Source of the DNA: Mycobacterium sp. SMC-8
Lineage (GTDB): Bacteria > Actinomycetota > Actinomycetes > Mycobacteriales > Mycobacteriaceae
Length of the DNA stretch: 64,000 nt
Assembly: GCF_025263565.1 (NCBI RefSeq)
Contig: NZ_CP079865.1
Coordinates: forward strand, 5,456,001-5,520,000
Reading direction: 5' to 3'
Shown piece by piece: positions 43,174-52,322 of the stretch (the stretch's first letter is position 1; each line of letters starts with the position of its first letter). The position numbers were made by a program, and so were the translations under genes. The notes below the pieces were generated by a model. That model did not search any database and was not told where the DNA came from. It saw only the letters and a list, made by a program, of their open reading frames with translations.

Positions 43174-44439
43174 CTAATCGAGGGTGTAGGGAAGCGACTT
43201 GACCGCGGTGATGAAGTTGCCTGTCAGGTATTCGGGCTCACCGACGCGCAGGGTCGGTGCGCGGAAGATGAGCTCACGGAAGATCGACTCGAGCTGCATC
43301 TTCCCCATGAAGGCGCCCATGCAGTAGTGCGGGCCGCCGCCGCCGAACGAGACGTGCGGATTGGGGCTGCGGGTGATGTCGAAGACGTACGGATCCTTGA
43401 AGACTCGCTCGTCCCGGTTCCCCGACGAGTAGACCATCGTCACCCAGTCACCCTTGCGGATCTGCTGGCCCCGCAGCTCGGTGTCCTGGGTTGCGGTGCG
43501 CCGGAACGTCATCACCGGCGTCGTCCATCGGACGAATTCCTCGATGGCAACCTTGATGTGCCCGTCGAAGTCCCTCTCCAGCAACGCCTTCTGCTCAGGG
43601 AACTGCTGCAGCGCCACGGTGGTGAAGGCGGTCGTCGTGCGCGTGGTGTCGTTGCCCGCCACCGAGAGGAGCACGAAGAACGGACCGAGTTCATCGTCGG
43701 TCAGCTGTCGACCGTCCACCTCGGTCTGCACCAGCTTGGTCCAGAGGTCGTTCTCCGGGTGTGCCCGGCGCCTCTCAGCCAGGCTCATCCCGATGCCGAG
43801 CAGACCGACCAGGGAATCGGACAACACCTGGCCGGGCTCGCGGCCTGCCGCGACGTCGGGGTCGGCCCAGGCCACCATGCCCTCGGCGAAGTGCGCCGCC
43901 TCCTCGCGCTCCTCCTTGGGCAGGCCCAGCATCTCGTAGAGGGTCCACATCGGTAGGCGGCTGGCGACCTGCTGGATGAAGTCGCCCTCCTTCTTCTTCA
44001 GGAGATCGTCGACGATCGACTTGGCCTCAGCCTCGACCTGGTCCTTGATCTTGGCGACCTGGCGCGGGGTGAATACCGAGCTGACGAGCTTGCGCAGGCT
44101 CGCGTGCTTGGACCCGTCCATCCCCAAGAAGGATTGCGTGGCGTCGAGCATCTCCTCGGGAACGGCTTCGAACGTAATACCCTCCCCGGAGCAGAAGAGC
44201 TCAGGATTCTTGCTGACGTAACCGATGTCCTCGTGGCGGGTGACCACCCAGACCCCGTCGATCTCGGGCTCCATCATGGAGCCCTCGATCGGCCGGTGCC
44301 AGCTGACGGGCCTCTCGTCCCGCAAGAGCTTGAAAGTCTTCTCGCGGTCGTCGAAGCTCTGCGCCCAGAAGTCCAGCGATGAGATGCTGACCGGATCGTA
44401 CGGCGGGCGGTCGACTTTCGGCGGTGTCTCGGTAGTCAT
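43174..44439 (-). CDS. Cytochrome P450
   Basis: The 421-residue enzyme has the I-helix motif VAGNDTTRTTTA, the K-helix E..R (EEFVRW), and the haem loop FGGGGPHYCMGAF with Cys about residue 373. It resembles the CYP125/CYP142-type clan that attacks sterol side chains and terpenoids, but the substrate cannot be fixed. The start ATG at 44439 overlaps the stop of the acyl-CoA ligase gene by four bases. Electrons would come from a ferredoxin such as the one at 35964-36155. Confidence 0.94.
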   Translation of the reverse strand: MTTETPPKVDRPPYDPVSISSLDFWAQSFDDREKTFKLLRDERPVSWHRPIEGSMMEPEIDGVWVVTRHEDIGYVSKNPELFCSGEGITFEAVPEEMLDATQSFLGMDGSKHASLRKLVSSVFTPRQVAKIKDQVEAEAKSIVDDLLKKKEGDFIQQVASRLPMWTLYEMLGLPKEEREEAAHFAEGMVAWADPDVAAGREPGQVLSDSLVGLLGIGMSLAERRRAHPENDLWTKLVQTEVDGRQLTDDELGPFFVLLSVAGNDTTRTTTAFTTVALQQFPEQKALLERDFDGHIKVAIEEFVRWTTPVMTFRRTATQDTELRGQQIRKGDWVTMVYSSGNRDERVFKDPYVFDITRSPNPHVSFGGGGPHYCMGAFMGKMQLESIFRELIFRAPTLRVGEPEYLTGNFITAVKSLPYTLD

Positions 44440-45974
44440 GTGCTTGCCTCCACATAGCGAGCCTGTAGGTTTCGTTTCACGAGCTTCCCCGTGGCTGATC
44501 GGGGAAGCTCATCGATAAAGTCGACTGTGCGGGGCGATTTGTAGCCGGCCAGCCGGTCCTTGACGTAGGCGATGATCTCGGCGGCGAGCTCGTCGGATGC
44601 TGCGACACCGGCCTTGAGTTGGACGACGGCCTTGACCTGTTCCCCCATCTCGGCGTCCGGCACGCCGATGACGGCGACGTCGAAGATGTTGGGGTGCAAC
44701 GCCAGGACGTTCTCGATCTCCTGCGGATAGATGTTGACGCCGCCGGAGATGATGGTGAAGGCCTTGCGGTCGGTCAGGAAGAGATAGCCTTCCTCGTCGA
44801 CGTAGCCGATGTCGCCGACGGTGACCCAGTTGTCGTGGTCGGGGTGGCGGGACTGGGCCGTCTTCTCGGCGTCGTTGTGGTACTCGAAGGGGGCCACCTC
44901 ACGTTCGAAGTAGATGGCGCCGATCTGGCCGGCGGGCTGTTCGGAACCGTCCTCCGCGCAGATGTGCAGGATGCCGAGGGCGGCCTTGCCCACCGAGCTG
45001 CGCTTCGTTTGCCACTCGGCGCTACTGATGACGGTGACCCCATGACCTTCGGTCGCGCCGTAGTACTCGACCAGGATCGGCCCCCACCACGAAATCATCG
45101 CGTCCTTGACGTCGGGCGGGCACGGCGCCGCCGCGTGCACCGCCAACCGCAACGACGACAGGTCGTACGCGGCGGACGTCTCCTGCGGCAGCTGCAGCAT
45201 TCGGATGAACATGGTCGGAACCACCTGGACGACGGTCACCCGATGACGCTGAACCGCTGCCAGCAGCGCCTCAGCCTCGAACTTCTCCATCAGCACCACC
45301 GTGCCGCCCAGCGAGTGGACTGCGCCGCACCACTTCAGTGGCGCCGTATGGTAGATGGGCGCCGGCGAAAGGTAGACGTCGTCGCTGCTGACACCGAACC
45401 CGTGCTGGAGCAGACCCACGAGGGGATCGCCTGCCTCATCCACCTGAGTCGCCGGCAGGAGGGGTTTGATTCCCTTCGGCCGGCCCGTCGTGCCCGACGA
45501 GTACAGCATCTCGGTGCCCCTGGGCTGATCGGCGAGGGGTTGGTCGCCAGCCGCCAACAGGTCGGCGTATGGCGCGTGGCCTCCCACTTCGCCGCCGAAG
45601 GCATACCGGTGGGCCACCGTCGGGGTAAGTTCGACGAGGTCCTCGGCCAGTTCGCGGACCCCTGCGGAGGCGATGACGACGCGGGCCTCGCTGTCGGAGA
45701 CGATGTACGCCGCCTCTGACGCTTTGAGATGCCAGTTGATAGCGGTGACATAGAGACCCGACCGGAGCGCCGCCCAGTAGACCTCGAACGCCTCGAGCGC
45801 GTTGTCCGACAACAGTGCGACGACATCGCCCCGACGCAGTCCGAGCCCGTGAAGGGCCGACGCAACCCTGGCGGATGCATCACTGAGTTCGCCGTAGGTC
45901 ACCGTCCGCCCCGAGGCGGCCATCACCACCGCGGGGCGATCCGGCGCGGTTGCGGCGTGCGTTCCGGGATACAT
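44436..45974 (-). CDS. Acyl-CoA synthetase (FadD-type, AMP-forming)
   Basis: The 512-residue protein has the AMP-binding P-loop MLYSSGTTGRPKGIKP, YYGATEGHG, and the hinge and lysine regions YLFLTDRKAFTIISGGVNIYP and LPRSATGKLVKRNL. It activates a carboxylic acid to its CoA ester in two steps. Its place between the SCP2 gene and the P450 suggests that it activates the carboxylated product of the operon's substrate. ATG at 45974 is six bases after the SCP2 stop. Confidence 0.94.
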   Translation of the reverse strand: MYPGTHAATAPDRPAVVMAASGRTVTYGELSDASARVASALHGLGLRRGDVVALLSDNALEAFEVYWAALRSGLYVTAINWHLKASEAAYIVSDSEARVVIASAGVRELAEDLVELTPTVAHRYAFGGEVGGHAPYADLLAAGDQPLADQPRGTEMLYSSGTTGRPKGIKPLLPATQVDEAGDPLVGLLQHGFGVSSDDVYLSPAPIYHTAPLKWCGAVHSLGGTVVLMEKFEAEALLAAVQRHRVTVVQVVPTMFIRMLQLPQETSAAYDLSSLRLAVHAAAPCPPDVKDAMISWWGPILVEYYGATEGHGVTVISSAEWQTKRSSVGKAALGILHICAEDGSEQPAGQIGAIYFEREVAPFEYHNDAEKTAQSRHPDHDNWVTVGDIGYVDEEGYLFLTDRKAFTIISGGVNIYPQEIENVLALHPNIFDVAVIGVPDAEMGEQVKAVVQLKAGVAASDELAAEIIAYVKDRLAGYKSPRTVDFIDELPRSATGKLVKRNLQARYVEAST

Positions 45975-45980
45975 GGCGTC

Positions 45981-46385
45981 CTAAACGAGCAGGTCGTCGC
46001 GGCCGTCGTTCTTGAGCCGCTCGATGTAGGTCGGATAAAGCTTCTTGCCGAGCGGGGCTATCTTGAGCAAGCTCCCGACGTTGCCTTCGACTTTGATCTT
46101 CTTCTTGGCCATCGCCATGGGCAGGTTCACCTTGCCCTGCCAGTACGCGTTGCCGGTGTCGGCGGTCATCGCCATTGTCGCGGAAGGCGGCTCTCCCCCG
46201 TCCAGGCCCTCGCGCACCGCCTTGTTTGCCATGTCGATGACGACGAAGGCTTCCGGATCGGTGAAATCGAAGGCCACGACCAGCCCGGTCGCGACCAGCT
46301 TGGGCCCGATCTCGGGATCCTCGAAGGCCGCCTCGAAGATGCCGCCGATGTACTTGGCCACTTCGTGTGAATCCTGGAACGCCAT
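45981..46385 (-). CDS. SCP2 sterol-carrier-type domain protein
   Basis: The 134-residue protein has a single SCP2-type fold: LVVAFDFTDPEAFVVIDMANKAV, ATMAMTADTGNAYWQGKVNLP and the end KKIKVEGNVGSLLKIAPLGKKL. SCP2 domains bind sterols, fatty acids and other hydrophobic molecules in a tunnel. It is the first gene of the five-gene P450 operon, with an ATG at 46385 and ribosome site AAGGAGAA, and likely holds the operon's substrate in solution. Confidence 0.9.
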   Translation of the reverse strand: MAFQDSHEVAKYIGGIFEAAFEDPEIGPKLVATGLVVAFDFTDPEAFVVIDMANKAVREGLDGGEPPSATMAMTADTGNAYWQGKVNLPMAMAKKKIKVEGNVGSLLKIAPLGKKLYPTYIERLKNDGRDDLLV

Positions 46386-46621
46386 CGTTCTCCTTAATTT
46401 ATCTTGTATTCAATTCACGAGCTTACAGCTTCGGTGGCGTGGCTCACACCCCTGCAGATGCACCGCGACCGAACGAGAACCGACAGCCCCAGACGAACAT
46501 CTCGACGGTCGATTCACCGCGCGCGCGGTGGATGGAGGCTCCGCCGGCACCACGTGCCGGCTGGCCGGAGCGCGTCTGCAGGGCCTCCCGGCGCTGCCTC
46601 GATTCCATCATTCGCGCGGTC

Positions 46622-47482
46622 TTACACAGGGTTCGTCGCACGTTGCACGACGGACAGGTCTGCGATGTCCGGCCAAGCCGCCGTGATCTCCGCCAACCCC
46701 GGCGGTTCGGAGAATCTCACGCCGTCATTGGCGAACAGCGCGACCCGTTGAACCAGCCCGCCGCCGACGACGAAGACGGATCCCGTATCTGTGTTCTCAT
46801 CGGACACCAGGTGCGCAACGACCGGCGATACGTAGGCCGGGTCGAGCTTGTCGAGCACCTCCTGGGGTGCGACATCCTGGGTCATTCGTGTCGCCGCCAG
46901 CGGTGCGACCGCGTTGGCGGTGATGCCGAACCGTTCGCCCTCGATGGCCAGCGTATTGACCAGACCGAGCAGACCCAGCTTGGCTGCTCCATAGTTGGAC
47001 TGCCCGAAATTCCCGAACAAGCCGCTGGTCGATGTCGCTACCACGACCCGGCCGAAGCGTTGCTCACGAAAATGAGGCCAGGCGGCGCGGGTGACGTTGT
47101 AGCCACCGTAGAGGTGGACCTTCAACACCGCATCCCACGCTGCGTCGTCCATCTTGTGGAAGGCACCGTCGCGCAGAATTCCGGCGTTGTTCACCACCGC
47201 GTGGACTGCCCCGAAATGGTCCACTGCCTTGGCCACAAGCGCCTGAGCACCCTCTGACGTTGCGACAGAAGAGTATTCGGCGACTGCTTCTCCGCCCGAA
47301 GCGGCGATCTCGGAAACGACTGCATCCGCCATCGCGGTACCGGCGCCCGAACCGTCTCGCGCGCCACCAAGATCGTTGACGACCACCAGCGCTCCGTGCG
47401 CGGCCAAGAACGTGGCGTACTCGCGCCCGAGGCCACCTCCCGCGCCGGTGACGATCACCACCTTGCCCTGCACGCCCGTCAT
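46622..47482 (-). CDS. Short-chain dehydrogenase of the multifunctional-enzyme-2 type
   Basis: The 286-residue protein opens [24 protein letters not shown], has [14 protein letters not shown] (acidic NAD discriminator and loop typical of MFE-2/17-beta-HSD type 4), [14 protein letters not shown] and the catalytic [20 protein letters not shown]. It probably oxidises a 3-hydroxyacyl-CoA. It is 236 bases upstream of the SCP2 operon and may share its control. Its promoter region contains the TTAATGTAGATTAA element. Confidence 0.91.
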   Translation of the reverse strand: MTGVQGKVVIVTGAGGGLGREYATFLAAHGALVVVNDLGGARDGSGAGTAMADAVVSEIAASGGEAVAEYSSVATSEGAQALVAKAVDHFGAVHAVVNNAGILRDGAFHKMDDAAWDAVLKVHLYGGYNVTRAAWPHFREQRFGRVVVATSTSGLFGNFGQSNYGAAKLGLLGLVNTLAIEGERFGITANAVAPLAATRMTQDVAPQEVLDKLDPAYVSPVVAHLVSDENTDTGSVFVVGGGLVQRVALFANDGVRFSEPPGLAEITAAWPDIADLSVVQRATNPV

Positions 47483-47779
47483 ACGCTTCTCCTTGTCGAG
47501 AGCTCACAAACTCTACTTAATGTAGATTAAACTTTGATCACTCGTCAAACATCGGCACCCGGCAAGCCGCGCCGATCGCTGATGCGCCCAACGCCCTAAC
47601 CAATGGGGCCCGACCGCGCGGCGACCCGGACGCAGATCAGCCGAATGCGCCCAAACCCGCAGTGCTGCAGGGTGATACGATCATCACAGCCAGACTGCCA
47701 AGCCAGCTCGACGCGGCGAGGCGCATTCGGCGGGACGACGTGAATACTCGGCGAATTCTGTGGCGCACGCGGCACGGGC
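47483..47779. other. Intergenic region upstream of the SDR
   Basis: About 300 bases. Its left part holds the SDR promoter and an AT-rich element; the rest, up to the phosphatase stop at 47780, holds nothing recognisable. Confidence 0.4.
47517..47530. promoter_or_regulatory. TTAATGTAGATTAA element, candidate operator
   Basis: The 14-bp element matches 11 of 14 bases with the one at 36234-36247 and lies 35 bases upstream of the SDR start at 47482. It is an imperfect inverted repeat, and the enclosed CTAC-TTAAT-GTAG is a further symmetric unit overlapping it. Confidence 0.35.
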
Positions 47780-48520
47780 TCACGACGAGTCGACCAGGCG
47801 GCGCTGCCATTGCGCAATCACCGCGGCTTCGGCGCCCTGATCCACCAGCCAATTGCAGATTCCCCCCGGGTAGCGGTCCCAGTGTTCCAGCACTCGGCCG
47901 ATCGTCTCCGGCGCCGCACGCACGAGGTCGTTGTCGTACAAGTTGGGTCCACGTACGAAGTCCGGGTCGGCGAGCTGAATACGGGCCAGCACGGCGTCCA
48001 TATGCTGTTCGGTCGCGGTGTAGTCGGCGACGATATGGGCAGCATCCACGCCCGCCGCATGTAACAACATCGCGCTGGCAACTCCTGTGCGGTCCTTGCC
48101 TGCAGCACAGTGCAACAGCACCGGGGCGGGTGCGGTTGCGGCAATCTGGAGCACACGCGCGAGCCGATCGCCGGCATTGGCGAGGATCCCGGAGTACACG
48201 GCATCGAGGCTGGTGTAGCCATGTTGTCTGGCGACGTCTTCGTCGGTCAGCAGCGGGACGCGATGAAGTTCGGTGTCGTCGACGAGTAGCGGATGCGCCG
48301 TTGCCGTCTGCTCCTTCGGGGATCTCAGGTCGATGACCGTACGTACCGGCCAGACCGGGACCGTGGTCGGGAGTTCGTCATCGACGATCGGCAGGGCGCT
48401 GCGATACAGCACACCGCTACGCGTGCGGCCACCATTAGTCGTAGCAAGTCCGCCGAGATCTCGGAGATTGGCCAAGGTGCTCAACGAGCGGGCCGCGTGG
48501 TCCATCGGACTCTTCGTCAT
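47780..48520 (-). CDS. Tyrosine/serine protein phosphatase (PtpB-like)
   Basis: The 246-residue protein has NLRDLGGLATTNGGRTRSGVLYRS at the N-terminus, DLRSPKEQ and the P-loop LLHCAAGKDRTGVASAMLLHAAGV with the catalytic cysteine. This is the dual-specificity type represented by PtpB (Rv0153c). Its substrates may be phosphoproteins or phosphoinositides. The ATG at 48520 or the one at 48505 can serve. It lies 172 bases after the last gene of the six-gene swivel operon and is probably separate. Confidence 0.87.
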   Translation of the reverse strand: MTKSPMDHAARSLSTLANLRDLGGLATTNGGRTRSGVLYRSALPIVDDELPTTVPVWPVRTVIDLRSPKEQTATAHPLLVDDTELHRVPLLTDEDVARQHGYTSLDAVYSGILANAGDRLARVLQIAATAPAPVLLHCAAGKDRTGVASAMLLHAAGVDAAHIVADYTATEQHMDAVLARIQLADPDFVRGPNLYDNDLVRAAPETIGRVLEHWDRYPGGICNWLVDQGAEAAVIAQWQRRLVDSS

Positions 48521-48691
48521 AAACGGTAGAGCACCTCTGTTCGAACAGACGGGAAAGGACTTCGGCGAGGTCGAGGCAGAGGCGTCGAGCCACCGATGGT
48601 GACCGCAGTCCGGCTCGGACCGCACTCAACAGTACCCGCCAATGCCGTTGCCCGCCCGGCGAGTTCAATTGACGGCGTAAACAGCCGACGG

Positions 48692-49300
48692 CTACTGCGC
48701 GTTGCCGGCGATCGCCTCCTCCTCGCGCGTCAGTCCAGAAGCGCCGATCAACTCCTCATGCAATTCGAACCACACGGTGTGATAGGAATCGATGATCGGA
48801 CGGGTCAACCACGTCGTCTCGCCCGCTTCGACCTTCGCGAGCGCTGCGGAGAGCTTGTCCGCATAGCCGGCCAGCCGCGGCAGCTGCCCGCTGACGCCCG
48901 TGAGGATCGGCACCACCCGCTCGTGCACCCCGCTGAGGCGGGCCAGCACCGAAGTGTCGTAATCGGCGTCGTCGTGCGCGTTGGGTTGCCCGTCCTTGAT
49001 CTGCCAATCGGTGACCAGCGCCTTGAAGTCGCCGTTCACCGAGAGGAAGTCGGCGTAACTACCGGCCAACGCATCCTGGTCGAGGTGCGAACGCTCGTCC
49101 GCCAACAGGGCGGCGAGCCGCTCCCGGCCCTCGGGGGTGATGCGTATCGAGCCCTTTCCCTCGAGGAGCAGGCCTTTCTCGAGCAGTTCGGCCAGCGTCG
49201 GCGCGATGTCGGTCGGGTCCAGGTTCACGGTTGCTGCGACGTCGGCGGCGCTGACCCTCCCCTTCAATCGAATGGCTTGCAGTACGACCAGCTCAGACAT
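48692..49300 (-). CDS. Winged-helix protein linked to PPDK-like genes (Rv1126c type)
   Basis: The first 60 residues form a winged helix (VVLQAIRLKGRVSAADVAAT ... DIAPTLAELLEKGLLLEGKG, then RITPEGRERL); the remaining 140 are helical (ARLSGVHERVVPILTGVSGQ, LPRLAGYADKLSAALAKV) without a recognised ligand domain. It overlaps the PPDK-like gene by eight bases. From memory, M. tuberculosis has a similar pairing of Rv1126c with ppdK (Rv1127c). It may regulate the operon or control the dikinase directly. It ends the six-gene operon that starts at 54862. Confidence 0.75.
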   Translation of the reverse strand: MSELVVLQAIRLKGRVSAADVAATVNLDPTDIAPTLAELLEKGLLLEGKGSIRITPEGRERLAALLADERSHLDQDALAGSYADFLSVNGDFKALVTDWQIKDGQPNAHDDADYDTSVLARLSGVHERVVPILTGVSGQLPRLAGYADKLSAALAKVEAGETTWLTRPIIDSYHTVWFELHEELIGASGLTREEEAIAGNAQ

Positions 49301-50927
49301 TGATTTCTCCTTTCGCGGCAGCGGTCAATCGAAGTGCGATGATCATCGTGGTCAGGGGACTCGCCGAGACGACGTCCGTATGACCGGCCGCGAGCGCGTC
49401 GGCGACGGCGGCATCGGAATCATCCTTCAACTCGGGATGATCTCCGGATGTGTGGGCGCGCAACGGACTCACGCGGCGCGCCAGCTCGGCCAGCTCGACC
49501 AGGTCGGGGCTGTCATGCTCCGACCAGGCGGCCAGTTCCAGGATGCCCTCGCGCACTTCTCCCTCGGCACCGTCCACGGTGATCAGCTTGCCTGCCACAG
49601 CAGCAGCGACCCCGGCGCCGCAGCCGACCACGGACGGTCGTCCAATCTCGCGGCTGACCACCGCGGCGTGCGACGTGGCTCCGCCGATCTCGGTGACGAT
49701 GCCGACCGCAGCAAGCATCCCCTGCACGTCGTTCGGGCTGGTCGACGGACGCACCAGAATGACGTCTTCACCCGCATCGGCCGCATCCAGCGCCTCGTCC
49801 ACGTCGGTGTAGGCCTTGCCCGAAGCTATGCCGGGACACGCCGGCAAGCCCCTGGCCAACAGCGGAGCCGCCATCCGGACCTCAGGCTGCAGTGACGGTT
49901 TCAGCAGCGTCTGAACGTGTTCCACGGTGACGCGACCCAATGCTTCAGTCGCATCGATCAACCCTTCGTGATGCAGCTGGAGCGCCAGCCGCACCGCGGC
50001 TTGGGCCGATCTCTTGGCCACCCGGGTCTGCAGCATCCACAGCGTGCCTTCTTCGACGGTGAATTCGATGTCCTGGACGTCTCGGTCGAGCTGTTCGAGT
50101 TTGCGTGCCGTCGCCATCAACTCCTCGTAGACCAGGGGCTGTTCGCCGAGCAGCGCGGAAACGGGTTCGACATCGACGTCACCCGACACGACGTCCTCGC
50201 CCTGACCGCCGCGCAACCATTCGCCGAACGGTTCGGCGGCACCGGTCATCGGGTTGCGGCTGAACAACACCCCGGTGCCCGAATTGTGCGCCGAATTCCC
50301 GAACACCATGGCCTGCACGACGACAGCCGTACCCGCGCTCTCGTCCAGCCCGTGATGTCGGCGATAGGTGATGGCGCGCGGGCTGTTCCACGATGCGAAG
50401 ACCGCCTCGATGGCACCCCGCAACTGAGCGACGGGGACTTCCGGAACCGAGAGCGACGAGTCGTCGCCCAGGACGATTCGCCGGTACATCTGGACGAAGC
50501 GCCTGCGGGTGTCGCGGGCGAACTCCGGTGAGGTCGTCATCGCGATCGCTTCCTCGACCGCGTCGTTGATTCCGAGGTCGAGAACCGTGTCCAGCATTCC
50601 CGGCATGGATTGCGCGGCGCCGCTGCGGACGCTGACTAGCAGCGGCCGGGTGCCGCGCCCGAAGGTGCGGCCGGTCTGCTCCTCCAACCAGCCGACTTCT
50701 TTGAGCACCTTGTCCCAGATGTCGTCCAGACAGCTCTGCGGGTCGATGAAGAACCGACTGCACACCTCGGTGGTGATGCAGAACGCGGGTGGCACCGGCA
50801 ACCCGTGGCTGCGCATGGCATCGATACCGAAACCTTTGTTGCCGAGTATCTCTCGCGGCAGGCCGGCACTTCCGTTCAGCAGTACGACGGGTGGGTGCTC
50901 GGCGGTGAGCATTGTTGCTGGTGGCAT
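49293..50927 (-). CDS. ppdK: PPDK-like ATP-grasp plus phosphohistidine protein, lacking the PEP barrel
   Basis: The N-terminal ATP-grasp part reads LGNKGFGIDAMRSHGLPVPPAF, LVSVRSGAAQSMPGMLDTVLDLG and GVLFSRNPMTGAAEPFGEWL; the C-terminal phosphohistidine domain has EIGGATSHAAVVSREIGRPS. The pyruvate/PEP TIM barrel of full-length pyruvate phosphate dikinase is absent (544 residues against about 880). So it can in principle autophosphorylate its His from ATP but must pass the phosphoryl group to a partner. Three swivel-only proteins are encoded nearby. ATG at 50927 follows the TetR stop by one base. Confidence 0.88.
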   Translation of the reverse strand: MPPATMLTAEHPPVVLLNGSAGLPREILGNKGFGIDAMRSHGLPVPPAFCITTEVCSRFFIDPQSCLDDIWDKVLKEVGWLEEQTGRTFGRGTRPLLVSVRSGAAQSMPGMLDTVLDLGINDAVEEAIAMTTSPEFARDTRRRFVQMYRRIVLGDDSSLSVPEVPVAQLRGAIEAVFASWNSPRAITYRRHHGLDESAGTAVVVQAMVFGNSAHNSGTGVLFSRNPMTGAAEPFGEWLRGGQGEDVVSGDVDVEPVSALLGEQPLVYEELMATARKLEQLDRDVQDIEFTVEEGTLWMLQTRVAKRSAQAAVRLALQLHHEGLIDATEALGRVTVEHVQTLLKPSLQPEVRMAAPLLARGLPACPGIASGKAYTDVDEALDAADAGEDVILVRPSTSPNDVQGMLAAVGIVTEIGGATSHAAVVSREIGRPSVVGCGAGVAAAVAGKLITVDGAEGEVREGILELAAWSEHDSPDLVELAELARRVSPLRAHTSGDHPELKDDSDAAVADALAAGHTDVVSASPLTTMIIALRLTAAAKGEINV

Positions 50928-50928
50928 A

Positions 50929-51564
50929 TCAGGTCCGTTTCCAGTCGTAGAGGGTGTCCCAGTAGATGTTGGTGAATGACTCGAGCAGCGCCTCGAAGCG
51001 GGCGCCCTCGGCGTCACCTATGAGTTGATAGAGCCCACGTTCGGTCATCCACAGCAGCCACGAGGCCATCGTGTCGGGGTCCCGGTCGGGCCGAGCGAAC
51101 GCTTTGGACTGCGCCTGCCGGATGTGATGCGTCAGTGCGGCGACAGCGCCTGCCATTAGTTCCTGGAACCGCTCATGCATCCCGTCGTCGTACGATGCCG
51201 CTTCCACCGCGGCGCCCCACACGTGACGGTGCGGCCGAAACACCGTGAAAATTGCCCGGAAAGCCTCTCGCAGTTCGTCTTTCGATGCGGAAGCGGTCAA
51301 CTCCCACCAGGGTCTTGCATGCGTGGTCAGGTCGACGACCATGTCCTCGAAGAACTCCTGCAGCAACGCGCTCTTATCGCCGAAATACACGTAGAAGTTG
51401 GACCGTCCCACGCCCCCTGCGGCAACGATGCGATCGATCGACAGGTCGGTGTACCGATCACCCTCGGCCAGCAGCCCTTCCACACCCCGGAGCAATTGCT
51501 CCCGCATCTGCCGACGCCGATCCTCCTTCGTGCGGCGCTGGGTTCTCTTGGTGACAGACGGCAA
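50929..51564 (-). CDS. TetR-family regulator
   Basis: The helix-turn-helix region reads RRQMREQLLRGVEGLLAEGD ... SIDRIVAAGGVGRSNFYVYFGDKSALLQEF (about residues 18-68). The ligand domain is helical, 140 residues. As the fourth gene of the six-gene operon it probably represses its own message; the 32-bp dyad at 54924-54955 is the best candidate binding site. It is four bases after the membrane-protein gene and one base before the PPDK-like gene. Confidence 0.87.
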   Translation of the reverse strand: MPSVTKRTQRRTKEDRRRQMREQLLRGVEGLLAEGDRYTDLSIDRIVAAGGVGRSNFYVYFGDKSALLQEFFEDMVVDLTTHARPWWELTASASKDELREAFRAIFTVFRPHRHVWGAAVEAASYDDGMHERFQELMAGAVAALTHHIRQAQSKAFARPDRDPDTMASWLLWMTERGLYQLIGDAEGARFEALLESFTNIYWDTLYDWKRT

Positions 51565-51568
51565 GGCG

Positions 51569-52309
51569 CTACACCTCCGTGCGGTTCGATATCGGCACCA
51601 CCTGGTCGGTGGCGAACTGCGATTCTGCCAGTTCCCGGCGCGCAGCCTTGCCGGTGAGCACGATCATCACGACGGCCCAGCCGAAGAAGTCGACGGCAGG
51701 CACCCACCACGAGATGAGCCCGTCCCAGGCGAACGGCCCGGTCTTGAAGAACACCAGCATCACCGGCGGCATCTGCGCCAACCCCACGAATATGCTGAGG
51801 TACCCGGACCACCGCGGATAGATGGGTTCGGGTGCCACATCGGAAAGGATGGCGATCCCGACGGCGAACGCCCACGCCACGTAGGGGACGAATCCCACGA
51901 TGAAGATCATCCATGCGATGTCGTTGAGCATTTGGATGGATTCCGCAGACCGTTCGGGTCTGAATGCCGCGACCCACCACAGCATCACGGGTATGTCGAT
52001 GATCAGCGCCGCCGCGGAAACGGTGGCGATCTGGACGTAGGACAGGGCGCGCGACGCGGCGGTGATGCGCCGGGTCTGGTGAGCGATCTCGGCGCCGTAG
52101 AAGAAGAACACGACGGTCGCCACGAAGACCAGTATCAGTCCGAAGCGAATCCCGTTGGTGTTGTCGCGGAATATCGCGGCGATCTCCTCAGCGGAAGCCG
52201 TCGGGCTGGGTGGCGGGACGAAGCCGGCGAAACCCACCATGCCCACCACGAACAGCCCGACGAACGCAATACCGCTCCACGCGAACCAGGCGTCGGCTTT
52301 TCGGTTCAT
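51569..52309 (-). CDS. Integral membrane protein, paralogue of the one at 30559-31314
   Basis: The 246-residue protein has about six helices: WSGIAFVGLFVVGMVGFAGF at the N-terminus, then the conserved AFRPERS, IFIVGFVPYVAWAF, LAILSD-like ILSDVAPEPIYPRWSGYLS and MLVFFKTGPFAWDGLISWW. Family unknown. It is embedded between a swivel-protein gene (13 bases) and a TetR gene (4 bases), so it should work with them, perhaps as a permease for the substrate or as a membrane anchor. ATG at 52309 is chosen as it begins the first helix. Confidence 0.8.
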   Translation of the reverse strand: MNRKADAWFAWSGIAFVGLFVVGMVGFAGFVPPPSPTASAEEIAAIFRDNTNGIRFGLILVFVATVVFFFYGAEIAHQTRRITAASRALSYVQIATVSAAALIIDIPVMLWWVAAFRPERSAESIQMLNDIAWMIFIVGFVPYVAWAFAVGIAILSDVAPEPIYPRWSGYLSIFVGLAQMPPVMLVFFKTGPFAWDGLISWWVPAVDFFGWAVVMIVLTGKAARRELAESQFATDQVVPISNRTEV

Positions 52310-52322
52310 GATCACACCTTCC

